Source of the DNA: Aeromicrobium erythreum
GTDB taxonomy: Bacteria; Actinomycetota; Actinomycetes; Propionibacteriales; Nocardioidaceae
Reading direction: 5' to 3'
Length of the DNA stretch: 64,000 nucleotides
Assembly: GCF_001509405.1 (NCBI RefSeq)
Contig: NZ_CP011502.1
Coordinates: forward strand, 1,302,001 to 1,366,000
Part shown: positions 53,742 through 62,484 of the stretch, piece by piece
Position numbering within the stretch: the stretch's first letter is position 1
How the letters are laid out: the number at the start of each line of letters is the position of its first letter
The notes under the pieces: generated by a model
Databases searched by the model: none
Told to the model about the DNA's origin: nothing
What the model saw: the letters and a program-made list of their open reading frames with translations, nothing else
Position numbers and translations under genes: made by a program

Positions 53742-55277
53742 TCACCAGGTGTCGACGGTGCGACCCGAGCCGACGAGCCGGCCGTCGCGGTCGGCGGCCT
53801 CCACGAGGCGGGCGAGCAGATCACGGGTCTCGGCCGGGTCGACGACGTCGTCGATCTCGCCGTGCCGCGCGACGTTCAGCGCCGACGCGTGCGCCTGCGC
53901 CAGCGCGGTCAGCTCGCGCACCTTGCGCTCGCGCTCCTCCTCGTCGGCGATCGCCTCGAGCTCCTTGCGCATCGACAGCCGCACCGCGCCCTCCAGTCCC
54001 ATCGCGCCGAGGTGCGCACCGGGCCACGTCACCGTCATCAGCGGTTCGTGCAGGCTGCCGCCGAGCATCGCCTGCGCGCCGAGTCCGTAGGCCCGCCGCA
54101 GCACGACGCCGATCATCGGTACCTGCAGCGAGGCGCCCGCCACCAGCAGCCGCGCGCAGTGCCGCACCATCGCGGTGCGCTCGGCCTCGGGGCCGACCAT
54201 CATGCCCGGGGTGTCCACGAACGAGACCACGGGGAAGCCGTACGCGTCGCAGAGCTGCAGGAACCGGGCCGCCTTGTCGCCCGCGTCGGCCGTGATCGCG
54301 CCGGCCACGTGCCGGGAGTCGTTCGCGAGCACGCCGACCGTCCGCCCCTCCAGCCGGGCCAGGGCCGTCACCAGCTCCGGCGCGAACGTGGGGCGCAGCG
54401 GCAGCACGGTGTCCTCGTCGAACACCGTCTCCAGCACCGGCAGCGGGTCGTACGCGCGACGCTCGCCGGCCGGGACCACGTCCCGCAGCACCGACTGGTC
54501 GCCGGCGGTCCAGTCGTCGCGTCGGCCGAGGAAGTAGCCGATCAGCTCCCGCGCCACCCGCGGCGCCTCGTCGTCCTCGGCCACTACGTCGACCACGCCG
54601 TTGGCGGTCATCACGTCGATCGGGCCGACGTCCGCGGCCTCGACGTCGCCCAAGCCTCCGCCGGCGATCATCGCCGGCCCGCCCATGCCGAGCGACGCCC
54701 GCGACGTGGCCACCACGAGGTCGGCCGTGCCGGCCACGACCGCGTTGCCGGCAAAGCAGTTGTCGTCCACGACGGCCACCCGCGGGACCCGCCCCGACAG
54801 GCGCGCCCACGCCGCGAACGTCGGTACGTCGAGCGCCGACGCCAGCGGGATGTCGGTGTCGCCGGGGCGTCCTCCGCCGCCCGCGGCGAAGAACACCGTC
54901 GGCAGGCCGAGACGGGCCACGACGTCGAGCAACCGGTCGGTCTTGGCGTGCCCGCGCATGCCCTGCGTGCCGGCCATCACGAGGTAGTCGTAGGACAGGA
55001 CGGCGCAGGCGTGACCGTCGATCGTCGCGAGCCCGCCGACGATGCCGTCGGCCACCGTGCGGTCGAGCAGGTCGTCGTCGCTGCGCCGGTCGGTCTGCGC
55101 CGCGGTCACGAACCGGCCGTACTCGACCAGGCTGCCCGGGTCGACCAGCGCGGCGACGTTCTCGCGTGCCGTGCGGCCCCCGCGGCGGTGCAAGCGCGCC
55201 ACGGCCTCGGGGCGGGCGGTGTCCTCGGTGAGCGCGCGTCGGGCGAGGAGCTCGAGCAGGTCGGGTCGGATGTCCAC
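53742..55277 (-). CDS. Acyl-CoA carboxylase carboxyltransferase (beta) subunit
   Basis: The protein has 511 residues from the GTG at 55277; another in-frame GTG lies at 55295. Both crotonase-like halves are present: FFAAGGGGRPGD, SLGMGGPAMIAGG in the first and FVDTPGMMVGPEAER, VLRRAYGLGAQAM in the second. The VVDPAETRDLL end is typical of these enzymes. It transfers CO2 from biotin to an acyl-CoA (propionyl-, acetyl- or methylcrotonyl-type); no biotin carboxylase gene is adjacent. Confidence 0.93.
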   Translation of the reverse strand: MDIRPDLLELLARRALTEDTARPEAVARLHRRGGRTARENVAALVDPGSLVEYGRFVTAAQTDRRSDDDLLDRTVADGIVGGLATIDGHACAVLSYDYLVMAGTQGMRGHAKTDRLLDVVARLGLPTVFFAAGGGGRPGDTDIPLASALDVPTFAAWARLSGRVPRVAVVDDNCFAGNAVVAGTADLVVATSRASLGMGGPAMIAGGGLGDVEAADVGPIDVMTANGVVDVVAEDDEAPRVARELIGYFLGRRDDWTAGDQSVLRDVVPAGERRAYDPLPVLETVFDEDTVLPLRPTFAPELVTALARLEGRTVGVLANDSRHVAGAITADAGDKAARFLQLCDAYGFPVVSFVDTPGMMVGPEAERTAMVRHCARLLVAGASLQVPMIGVVLRRAYGLGAQAMLGGSLHEPLMTVTWPGAHLGAMGLEGAVRLSMRKELEAIADEEERERKVRELTALAQAHASALNVARHGEIDDVVDPAETRDLLARLVEAADRDGRLVGSGRTVDTW

Positions 55278-55355
55278 CCGGTGATCCTGCCGCACGACGG
55301 GCCAGGCCGTGGGGACCAGCCTGTGCTGTCCAGCCTGTACGGGCCGGCGGCAGCC

Positions 55356-56294
55356 CTACCGGGTCGTGCCGTGCCGGGAGAGGTGGTCGTGGAGCCCCCG
55401 CAGCACCGCGGCGTCCTCCGCGCTGGTGCGGACGGGGTCGGCCACCCAGTCGACGAGCGGGGCGCTGCTGCGCGACGCGCCCGAGCGGACGTCGGCGGCG
55501 GCTGCGGCCAGGAGTCGGCCGACCGGTGTCGTGGGCGGTGCGTCCACGCGCTCGGCGACGAGGGTCTCGGCGCGCTCGAGCGCGACGTCGGGCACGTGCG
55601 GTCGGCGACGGGCCGCGAGGGCGGCCACCGCGTGCGGCAGGGCGCCGGTCGGCAGGTCGCTCGACATCAGCTCCTCGGCCATGGTGTCGAGGTGCAGCTC
55701 CATCAGCCAGGTCGGCATCCCGCGGGTCGCGAGCATGTCGGCCAGCCAGAACACCTGCTGCACCGCCACGGCCTCCGGTGCGGCGACGAGGTGCACGATC
55801 CAGCTGGAGTCCGACACCGAGAAGCGTGCCCCGCGGTCGCCGTAGCGGTCGCGGTAGTAGGGCAGGCCCTCGTACGACGTCCGCGCCGCGCGGATCGCCG
55901 CGCGCAGCATGGACAGGTCGGTCGCGATCTTGTGGCCGCCCGTCTCGGGGTTGAGCACCGTCGCGTCGGCCGGCCACGCGCTCGAGCGGCGGGGCAGGGC
56001 GAGGCCGATCGTCCGCACCAGCTCGAGGACGACGCGGGCGACCTCGCCCGGCGCGTCGTCGACGTCGTGCTCGAGCGCCTCCAGCACGGCCAGGCGCAGC
56101 GTGTCGGCGTCGGTGGTGCCGAGGATGCCGGCCACGCGCTCGACGCCCACGACGGCGGCGACGACGGTCGCGTCCGTCTCGGGGCCCTGTGCCTGCCGGT
56201 CACAGTGCTGCAGCACCAGCGCGGTCGCCTCGCCCAGGGTCGCGTCGGCGGCCGGCGCGCGACCGCCCGCGCCGCCGAGGTCCCCAGGTCTCAT
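55356..56294 (-). CDS. Hypothetical helical protein, 312 residues
   Basis: It is rich in helices and not assigned to a named family. A central GLPYYRDRYGDRGARFSVSD segment, then WLADMLATRGMPTWLMELHLD, looks conserved in form and recalls a set of actinobacterial hypothetical proteins. No signal or membrane helix. It lies upstream of the carboxylase on the same strand with a 78-base gap. Role unknown. Confidence 0.75.
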   Translation of the reverse strand: MRPGDLGGAGGRAPAADATLGEATALVLQHCDRQAQGPETDATVVAAVVGVERVAGILGTTDADTLRLAVLEALEHDVDDAPGEVARVVLELVRTIGLALPRRSSAWPADATVLNPETGGHKIATDLSMLRAAIRAARTSYEGLPYYRDRYGDRGARFSVSDSSWIVHLVAAPEAVAVQQVFWLADMLATRGMPTWLMELHLDTMAEELMSSDLPTGALPHAVAALAARRRPHVPDVALERAETLVAERVDAPPTTPVGRLLAAAAADVRSGASRSSAPLVDWVADPVRTSAEDAAVLRGLHDHLSRHGTTR

Positions 56295-56319
56295 GGGGTC
56301 GATCGTGCCAAACGAGGGG

Positions 56320-56913
56320 TCACGTGGGGTCCGCGGGCGACTGTGGGGTGAGCAGCGGCGCTGCCGACAGGCTGGTCATCACGCGGCGGGCGAGGGTCGG
56401 ACCGTCCTCCTCGCCGCGCCGGTCGTCGACCTGCTTCAGCACGAAGACGGCCATCCAGGCCGTCGCGGCGACGCCCACGTCGTCGGCCGCGACCCCACGC
56501 CGCGCAGCCAGGGCGACGCACAGCTGCTCGTAGGCCTCGGAGAGCCACTCGAGGAGGCGTCCGTGCAGCCGTGCGTTGGCGTCGGTGAGCTCGCGGAAGC
56601 GGTCGGAGTAGGGGTTCGCGCCTCGGGTGTGCTCGAGCAGGGCCACGAGCGCGTGCCCCAGGGCCGTCTCCGTGTCCTCCTCGGCGGGCCGGCCGGTCAG
56701 CTCGTCGGCCATGAGTCCGGGGTCGCCGAGGAACGCCGTCCCGAGCTGCTCCTTCGTCGGGAAGTAGCGGTACAGGGTCGAGATGCCGACGCCGGCACGC
56801 TGGGCCACGTCCTCCAAGGTCGTCGACTCGTAGCCCTGCTCGAGGAACATCTGCATCGCGGTCGTGGCGAGCAGCTGCCGGGTGCGCGCCGCGTTGATCT
56901 CGCGCAGTCCCAT
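56320..56913 (-). CDS. TetR family regulator
   Basis: The protein has 197 residues from the ATG at 56913. N-terminal TTLEDVAQRAGVGISTLYRYFPTK is the helix-turn-helix. The C-terminal ligand domain is a common TetR_C type with WMAVFVLKQVDD near the end. It lies next to the SnoaL and nitronate monooxygenase genes and could control their shared promoter. Confidence 0.9.
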   Translation of the reverse strand: MGLREINAARTRQLLATTAMQMFLEQGYESTTLEDVAQRAGVGISTLYRYFPTKEQLGTAFLGDPGLMADELTGRPAEEDTETALGHALVALLEHTRGANPYSDRFRELTDANARLHGRLLEWLSEAYEQLCVALAARRGVAADDVGVAATAWMAVFVLKQVDDRRGEEDGPTLARRVMTSLSAAPLLTPQSPADPT

Positions 56914-56984
56914 GACGTCACCGTAAGCGACCTGGCGGCCCCTGCACAGGTCAACCGACCGCCGGTGGGAGCAGCGTGCCGGTG

Positions 56985-57386
56985 TCAGGCCAGTCGACGC
57001 AGGGTCGCGCCCATCTCCTCGACGAGGGCGGTCAGGCCCTGGAGAGGTCGCACCATCACGGTGAACTCGACGAGCCGGTCGTCGGGGCCCCAGCGCAGCA
57101 TGTCGACGCCGTGCACCTGCTTGCCGCCCACCTCGGTGGTGAACTCCAGCACCGCGGACTCCTCGTCCCACAGCTGGCGGTGGTAGGCCAGGTGCGGTCC
57201 GAGCACCTCGAGCGCGGCGCGCAGGTAGAGCGTCGTCGTGGCCCGGCCCTCCTGGGGCGTGTGGACGGCCGGCGAGCGGAAGACGACGGCGTCGGCGAGC
57301 AGGGCGTCGAGCCGCTCGAGGTCACCGGTGCGCACGACCTCGTGCCAGGCGTCGACGGCGGCGGGACGGTCGGGGGACGGGCTCAT
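56985..57386 (-). CDS. SnoaL/NTF2-like protein
   Basis: The protein has 133 residues with an NTF2-like pattern: VDAWHEVVRTGDLERLDALLADAVVFRSP at the start, and VDMLRWGPDDRLVEFTVMVRP near the end. Such small folds act as isomerases, cyclases or carriers. It is divergent from the nitronate monooxygenase gene, with the palindrome at 57469 between. Confidence 0.85.
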   Translation of the reverse strand: MSPSPDRPAAVDAWHEVVRTGDLERLDALLADAVVFRSPAVHTPQEGRATTTLYLRAALEVLGPHLAYHRQLWDEESAVLEFTTEVGGKQVHGVDMLRWGPDDRLVEFTVMVRPLQGLTALVEEMGATLRRLA

Positions 57387-57468
57387 CGTGCTCCTCTGGT
57401 GCCTCGGGTGTGGGCTGCGTCACGCGGGGGTGCCGCGGGCTGCGGCCCCCGCTAGGGTGGTCTCACTG

Positions 57469-57486
57469 TATGCAATCAGTTGCATA
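57469..57486. promoter_or_regulatory. Operator palindrome between SnoaL and nitronate monooxygenase
   Basis: TATGCAA-TCAG-TTGCATA has perfect 7-bp arms and is AT-rich against its surroundings. It lies about 55 bases before the GTG at 57542 and could regulate both directions. Confidence 0.6.
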
Positions 57487-57541
57487 GTTCGCCAGCGGGC
57501 CGGGTCGTCGTGCCCACCCGCCGAGTCCCGAGGAGACCCCC

Positions 57542-58552
57542 GTGGCCCTGCCCGAGATCCTGCGCCGTCCGCTCAGCCTGCCCGTCGTCGCGTCGCCGAT
57601 GTTCATCGTGTCCGGGCCCGAGATGGTCGTGGCCCAGTGCACGTCCGGCATCGTCGGCTCGTTCCCCGCCCTCAACGCTCGCCCGGCGTCGCTGCTGACC
57701 GACTGGCTCAGCCAGATCACCGAGCAGAACGCGTCGTTCGCCGCTGCGAACCCCGACCGCCCGGTCGCGCCGTTCGCCGTGAACCAGATCGTCCACCGGT
57801 CCAACGACCGGCTCGAGCACGACCTCCAGCTCTGCGTCGACCACCAGGTGCCGATCGTCATCACCTCGCTCGGCGCTCGGGAGGACGTGAACGAGGCCGT
57901 CCACTCCTACGGCGGCATCGTCCTGCACGACGTGATCAACGACCGGTTCGCGCACAAGGCGATCGAGAAGGGCGCCGACGGGCTGATCGCCGTGGCTGCG
58001 GGAGCCGGTGGCCACGCCGGCACCCAGTCGCCGTTCGCCCTGGTGCGCGAGATCCGACGCTGGTTCGACGGTCCGGTGCTGCTCTCGGGCGCCATCGCGC
58101 ACGGGCGCTCGGTCCTGGCCGCCCAGGTGGCCGGGGCCGACCTCGCCTACGTCGGCAGCGCGTTCCTCTCGACGCACGAGGCGAACGCCGCGGAGGAGTA
58201 CAAGGACATGATCGTGTCGTCGTCGGCTGCCGACATCGTCTACAGCAACCTCTTCACCGGCGTGCACGGCAACTACCTGCGCGGCAGCATCGTCGCCGCC
58301 GGTCTCGACCCCGACGCGCTGCCGGAGTCCGACCCCACGGCCATGGACTTCGGCACGGGTGACGATGACGACCAGCCGAAGGCGAAGGCCTGGCGTGACA
58401 TCTGGGGCTCCGGACAGGGGGTCGGCGCGATCGACCAGCGTCGGTCGGTCGCCGAGCTCGTCACGCAGCTGCGTGCCGAGTACGACGAGGCCCTCGCCGC
58501 GCCGATCTGGGACGGTCACCGCGAGCTCAGCCTGGCTCCTGCTCCCGCCTGA
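57542..58552 (+). CDS. Nitronate monooxygenase family FMN enzyme
   Basis: The protein has 336 residues with a GTG start. The FMN-binding TIM barrel shows PVVASPMFIVSGPEMV, VAAGAGGHAGTQSPF and VAGADLAYVGSAFLST, with a Cys-poor active site. These enzymes oxidise nitronates such as propionate-3-nitronate; some members act on other substrates. A strong hairpin follows at 58570. Confidence 0.92.
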   Translation: MALPEILRRPLSLPVVASPMFIVSGPEMVVAQCTSGIVGSFPALNARPASLLTDWLSQITEQNASFAAANPDRPVAPFAVNQIVHRSNDRLEHDLQLCVDHQVPIVITSLGAREDVNEAVHSYGGIVLHDVINDRFAHKAIEKGADGLIAVAAGAGGHAGTQSPFALVREIRRWFDGPVLLSGAIAHGRSVLAAQVAGADLAYVGSAFLSTHEANAAEEYKDMIVSSSAADIVYSNLFTGVHGNYLRGSIVAAGLDPDALPESDPTAMDFGTGDDDDQPKAKAWRDIWGSGQGVGAIDQRRSVAELVTQLRAEYDEALAAPIWDGHRELSLAPAPA

Positions 58553-58569
58553 CCCGCGTCGGGACCACG

Positions 58570-58611
58570 CGACAGCGCCGCCACGGCCTCCGGGCCATGG
58601 CGGCGCTGTCG
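58570..58611. terminator. Terminator between convergent genes
   Basis: CGACAGCGCCGCCA pairs exactly with TGGCGGCGCTGTCG (14 bp), directly after the nitronate monooxygenase stop and before the end of the minus-strand small gene. Confidence 0.85.
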
Positions 58612-58625
58612 TGCTCGCGTGGGTG

Positions 58626-58913
58626 TCAGCCTGCGACGCGGTCCTGCTGCGCGAGGGCGCCGCGCTGACGCTCGGGCTGGGCGTGGTCGAGCCGGCGCGA
58701 GCGAGGGTCGATGAGTCGGACGATGCCGCTGCCGCGGAATGCGTCGCCCACGTTGTCGGCCTCGATGGCCACCACGTCGCCGTGACCCGTGCTCGTGCCC
58801 AGGGCGCGCAGCCCCGGACGACCGAGGGCGCCGATGGCCTCGACGACGGCGCGGACCGTGGCGGCGTCGCGCACGGCGTGGAACGTGACGGTGGGGGTGG
58901 GGAAGGTCGACAT
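58626..58913 (-). CDS. Hypothetical protein, 95 residues
   Basis: Possible start at the ATG at 58913. VTFHAVRDAATVRAVVEAIGALG and DVVAIEADNVGDAFRGSGI suggest a small alpha/beta fold. The last 30 residues are Arg/Gln-rich. No family is recognised. It is divergent from the Fic gene, with the palindromic region between them. Confidence 0.6.
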   Translation of the reverse strand: MSTFPTPTVTFHAVRDAATVRAVVEAIGALGRPGLRALGTSTGHGDVVAIEADNVGDAFRGSGIVRLIDPRSRRLDHAQPERQRGALAQQDRVAG

Positions 58914-58966
58914 GTCCGGCTCCTGTCGCGCAGGGGTGGGTGGGGGTAACTCCCAATCTAAAGCAC

Positions 58967-59017
58967 AAGTTGTTCACCGGCGCGTCGGGCTGAACAACTT
59001 CGCCATGAACTGGTTCA
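58967..59017. promoter_or_regulatory. GTTCA-box operator before the Fic gene
   Basis: AAGTTGTTCA (58967-58976) and TGAACAACTT (58991-59000) form a perfect 10-bp inverted repeat, followed by TGAAC-TG-GTTCA (59006-59017). Four GTTCA half sites in 51 bases suggest cooperative repressor binding. Confidence 0.65.
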
Positions 59018-59075
59018 CTCCGCCGCACGCCGACCCTCGGACGGACGCGGGTGGGGAGACCGGGAGAATGAGCCC

Positions 59076-60314
59076 GTGGACGACGCGGAGCGGGACTGGG
59101 CGCCGCACGCCCGCGTCGAGGTGCCGTGGCGACAGCAGGTCGAGCGTGGTCCGCGCGCCGACCGGCTGCTGCGCAGCATCGAGGTCCGGGTGCCTCCGCG
59201 CATCGCGGAGGCGGAGCACGTCGCCGACCGTCCGCTGGCCACGTCGATGGCGAACGCCCTGGCCGGGCTGCGTCAGCTCGACGGCAGCCACGGGCGGCGT
59301 CTGCGCTCGTTGAACCAGCTGCTGCTGCGCACCGAGTCCGTCGCCTCGTCGAAGATCGAGGACGTCGAGGCCAGCCTCGTCGACTACGGTCGCGCCGTCC
59401 TGGGCGCGCGCTCCAGCGCGTCGGCGGTCTCGATGGCAGCCGCCACCGACGCCCTGGCCGACGTCGTGACCCAGGCCGACGTCTCCGGCGTCATCGGGCT
59501 GACGTCCTTGCGCGACGCGCACGCGGTGCTGTTTCGGCGCAGCGTCGACCAGCAGCACCACGCCGGTCGCTTCCGGACCGTGCAGAACTGGATCGGGGGA
59601 TCGGACTACACGCCGCGCAACGCGCTGTACGTGCCGCCACCGCCCGACCTCGTGCCCGGGCTGCTGGAGGACCTCGTCGCCTTCGCCAACCGCGACGACG
59701 TGCCGGTGCTGGTCCAGGCCGCCGTCGTGCACGCCCAGTTCGAGTCGATCCACCCGTTCGTCGACGGCAACGGTCGGATCGGGCGGACGCTCGTCCACGC
59801 GGTGCTGCGTCGCCGGCGCGTGACCCGGCACCTCACGGTCCCGCTCGCGTCGGCGCTCGTCGCCCACCGTGAGAGCTACTTCGACGCGCTCGGCGACTAC
59901 CGCGAGGGCCTGGCGCGCCCGATCGTCGCCATGCTCACCGCCGCCGTCATCGTCGCGACCCACGAGAGCCGGCGCACGGCCACGCACCTCCACGAGATCC
60001 GCACCGACTGGGACGCCCGGCTGGGTCCCGTCCGCCGCGGCTCGCCGGTGCACCGCGTGCTGATCGCGCTGCCGGAGCACCCCACGGTGACGGTCCTCGG
60101 TCTCGCGGACTCGCTGGGCCTCGAGCGCGACGAGGTGGGGGCGGCCGTCGACGCCCTGCACGCCGTGCAGATCCTGGAGCCGGCGCCGCGCGGACTCGGC
60201 GACCGTCGCCGTGGGCGGTGGGAGGACCGGGTGTGGGCGGCCCGCGACATCCTCGACGAGCTGGCCGACCTCGACCAGCGCATCGTCGCCGTCAGCAGGC
60301 TGCGCGACGGCTGA
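59076..60314 (+). CDS. Fic-domain AMP transferase
   Basis: The protein has 412 residues with a GTG start. The Fic motif HPFVDGNGRIGR starts at H226. N-terminal SVASSKIEDVEAS matches the inhibitory helix of class II Fic proteins, but D follows the Glu where G or N is usual. A C-terminal winged-helix part (VTVLGLADSLGLERDEVGAAV) could bind DNA, so it may regulate its own promoter. It would transfer AMP to a protein target; the target is unknown. Confidence 0.93.
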   Translation: MDDAERDWAPHARVEVPWRQQVERGPRADRLLRSIEVRVPPRIAEAEHVADRPLATSMANALAGLRQLDGSHGRRLRSLNQLLLRTESVASSKIEDVEASLVDYGRAVLGARSSASAVSMAAATDALADVVTQADVSGVIGLTSLRDAHAVLFRRSVDQQHHAGRFRTVQNWIGGSDYTPRNALYVPPPPDLVPGLLEDLVAFANRDDVPVLVQAAVVHAQFESIHPFVDGNGRIGRTLVHAVLRRRRVTRHLTVPLASALVAHRESYFDALGDYREGLARPIVAMLTAAVIVATHESRRTATHLHEIRTDWDARLGPVRRGSPVHRVLIALPEHPTVTVLGLADSLGLERDEVGAAVDALHAVQILEPAPRGLGDRRRGRWEDRVWAARDILDELADLDQRIVAVSRLRDG

Positions 60315-60361
60315 CGCGGTCCGCGGTCGCGCGGGGGAGCAGGCGGGGCCAGGATGGACGG

Positions 60362-60664
60362 ATGGCCGACCCGACGGAGGACAGCATGAGCGAGCAGGCC
60401 CACCAGCCCGGCCAGGAGGTCGAGGCCGACGATCCCGGCGTGCCGAACGACCCGCCCGGGCCCGACGTGCCGCAGGACGCGGGCCCGAGCCTCTCGCCCG
60501 ACGTCCCCGCACCGCCGCTGGCCGAGCAGCCCGAGGGCACGAGCGAGGTCGACGGCGCCGACCCCCACCGCGGCGAGACCGAGCCGGGGCAGGCCGACGA
60601 CGAGACGCAGACGGCGCCGGGCGCGGGTGGCGACGAGCAGGGCGACCACGACCGGCCCGACTGA
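60362..60664 (+). CDS. Acidic disordered protein, 100 residues
   Basis: The ATG at 60362 (or 60386) starts a Pro/Asp/Glu/Gly-rich protein with no hydrophobic segment or recognisable domain. It is real in frame and codon bias, but the function is unknown. It ends 22 bases before the ArfB stop. Confidence 0.6.
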   Translation: MADPTEDSMSEQAHQPGQEVEADDPGVPNDPPGPDVPQDAGPSLSPDVPAPPLAEQPEGTSEVDGADPHRGETEPGQADDETQTAPGAGGDEQGDHDRPD

Positions 60665-60685
60665 ACCCCACGACTGACCCGCGGC

Positions 60686-61105
60686 TCAGCCGGCGTCGCC
60701 CGGCCCGGGCCGTCGTCGTGTCCGCTTGACGTCGCCCCGGCGCTTCTTCGCGTCCACGCGACGACGCTGCGAGGCACGGGTCGGACGGGTGGCACGCCGG
60801 GGTCGCGGGGGCACCACCGCGGCGGCCACGAGCTGCTCGAGACGCACGCGGACGGCCTCCCGGTTGCGGTGCTGCGAGCGGTACTGCGAGGAGGCGAGGG
60901 TGAGGGTCCCGTCCACGAGACGGGTTCGCAGCCGCTCCTCGGCGAGCACGCGCTGCGCGTCCGAGAGCGCTCGCGAGCGGCGCAGGTCCCACGTCACCTC
61001 GACGCGGGTGTCGCTGGTGTTCACGTGCTGACCGCCAGGACCCGACGACCGGCTGAACCTCCAGGTCAGCTCCTCGTCGGGGATGCGGAGACGGTCGTCA
61101 GCCAC
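60686..61105 (-). CDS. arfB: Alternative ribosome-rescue factor ArfB (YaeJ-type)
   Basis: The protein has 139 residues with a GTG start. GGQ lies at 24-26 (RSSGPGGQHVNT), with the release-factor domain fold, followed by a basic Arg/Lys tail that enters the empty mRNA channel of stalled ribosomes. It has no codon-recognition domain, so it is ArfB and not a standard or PrfH-type release factor. Confidence 0.93.
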   Translation of the reverse strand: MADDRLRIPDEELTWRFSRSSGPGGQHVNTSDTRVEVTWDLRRSRALSDAQRVLAEERLRTRLVDGTLTLASSQYRSQHRNREAVRVRLEQLVAAAVVPPRPRRATRPTRASQRRRVDAKKRRGDVKRTRRRPGPGDAG

Positions 61106-61125
61106 GACCGTCGCGCTCCGCAGGC

Positions 61126-62070
61126 TCAGGTCGCATCGGAGCCACCGCGGGAGCGGGAGAAGTCGATCCGGCTCACCGTGCCGCCCGACGACGGGCGGTC
61201 CGTGCCGCGACCGTCGCTCGCGCCTGCCACGTCGTCCTCGTCGGCGCCGTCGTCGTCGCTCGAGTCGTCGGGGAAGTGCCCGAGGTAGGCCATCGCCGCG
61301 TCGTGCAGCCGCCCGTTCGTGGCGACGGCGTTCGCGCCCCACGGTCCGTCGGTGCCGTCGAGGGCGGTGAACCGGCCGCCTGCCTCCCGGACGATGACGT
61401 CGAGGGCGGCCATGTCCCACAGCTTCAGCTCGGGCTCCGCGGCGATGTCGACGGCGCCTTCGGCCACCAGCATGTAGGACCAGAAGTCGCCGTACGCGCG
61501 GGTGCGCCAGCAGCGTCGCGCGAGCGCCCAGAAGGCGTCGGCCTTGTCGATCTGCTCCCACGACGGTGCCGAGCTGAACGACAGCGACGCGGCCGAGAGG
61601 TCGCAGACCTGCGAGCACCGGATCTGCCGGGCGTGCATGAACGACTTGCCGGTGTAGGCGCCCGCGCCCTTGGAGGCCCACCACCGCCGGCCCAGGGCAG
61701 GGGCGGAGACGAGGCCGGCGACGATCTCGCCGTCCTCCTCCAGCGCCACGAGCGTGGCCCACACCGGGACGCCGCGGACGAAGTTCGACGTGCCGTCGAT
61801 CGGGTCGATGATCCAGCGGCGCTCGTGGGAGCCCGTGGAGCCGAGCTCCTCGCCCTGCTCCTCGCCGAGGACGACGTCGCGCGTGCGGGCCGACTTGAGG
61901 ACGCGGCGGATGGCCGCCTCCACCGCCTGGTCGGACTCGGTCACGTAGCTCATGTCGGGCTTCGTGGACACCTCGAGGTCGATCGCGCCGAACCGGTCCA
62001 TCGACAGGTTGTCGGCGGTGTCGGCCAGCACGTGCGCGAGCCGCACGTCGTCGTTCCAGGAGTGCGTCAT
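61126..62070 (-). CDS. hisN: Histidinol-phosphatase, inositol monophosphatase family
   Basis: The protein has 314 residues. Metal-binding motifs are GEEQGEE, IDPIDGTSNF and WDMAALDV. It matches the HisN-type phosphatase of actinobacteria, which removes phosphate from histidinol phosphate; inositol phosphatase activity is a possible alternative. The last 40 residues are Asp/Ser-rich. Its place next to rsgA and aroA is common in this phylum. Confidence 0.9.
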   Translation of the reverse strand: MTHSWNDDVRLAHVLADTADNLSMDRFGAIDLEVSTKPDMSYVTESDQAVEAAIRRVLKSARTRDVVLGEEQGEELGSTGSHERRWIIDPIDGTSNFVRGVPVWATLVALEEDGEIVAGLVSAPALGRRWWASKGAGAYTGKSFMHARQIRCSQVCDLSAASLSFSSAPSWEQIDKADAFWALARRCWRTRAYGDFWSYMLVAEGAVDIAAEPELKLWDMAALDVIVREAGGRFTALDGTDGPWGANAVATNGRLHDAAMAYLGHFPDDSSDDDGADEDDVAGASDGRGTDRPSSGGTVSRIDFSRSRGGSDAT

Positions 62071-62173
62071 GTTCGCAGGGTAACGGCGACGCCCGACGTG
62101 CCCGACGTGGCCAGGGGTGACCGGTGCCGCGTGGCACTACCGTGGCGGCGGTGGAGCAGGTGAGGAGGAGCAG

Positions 62174-62467
62174 GTGAGCAGGAGCAGCCGAGGTCGGCGG
62201 CTGGTGGCGGGTCTCGCGCTGCTCGCGTGGCCGGTCGGGCCCTGGCTCGGCGCCCTCGCGTTCGTCAGCAGCCTGACCCTCATGGGCGAGCCGCCCGACG
62301 CGGACGACCGTCGACGGGCGGACCTGTTCCTGCTGGCCTGCGCGGTCGTCTCGGTCGGCCTGCCCGCGCTGGCGCTCGTGCTCGCACGCGACGTGCGCGT
62401 GCTGGGTGTCGTGCTGCTCGCCGTGACGGCGCTGCTCGTGCCGGTGTTCGTCGTCCTGGTCGGGTGA
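62174..62467 (+). CDS. Small membrane protein, 97 residues
   Basis: The start is the GTG at 62174 after AGGAGGAG. Three hydrophobic helices (about 10-28, 47-67, 74-95) are seen, with short polar loops. No family is recognised. Confidence 0.7.
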   Translation: MSRSSRGRRLVAGLALLAWPVGPWLGALAFVSSLTLMGEPPDADDRRRADLFLLACAVVSVGLPALALVLARDVRVLGVVLLAVTALLVPVFVVLVG

Positions 62468-62484
62468 CCCGGACCGGCGCCGGC

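Noticed and set aside
60686-61105. PrfH, the release-factor homologue paired with rtcB
   Set aside because: The protein has the short GGQ domain and basic tail of ArfB and lies 7 kb from rtcB on the other strand.
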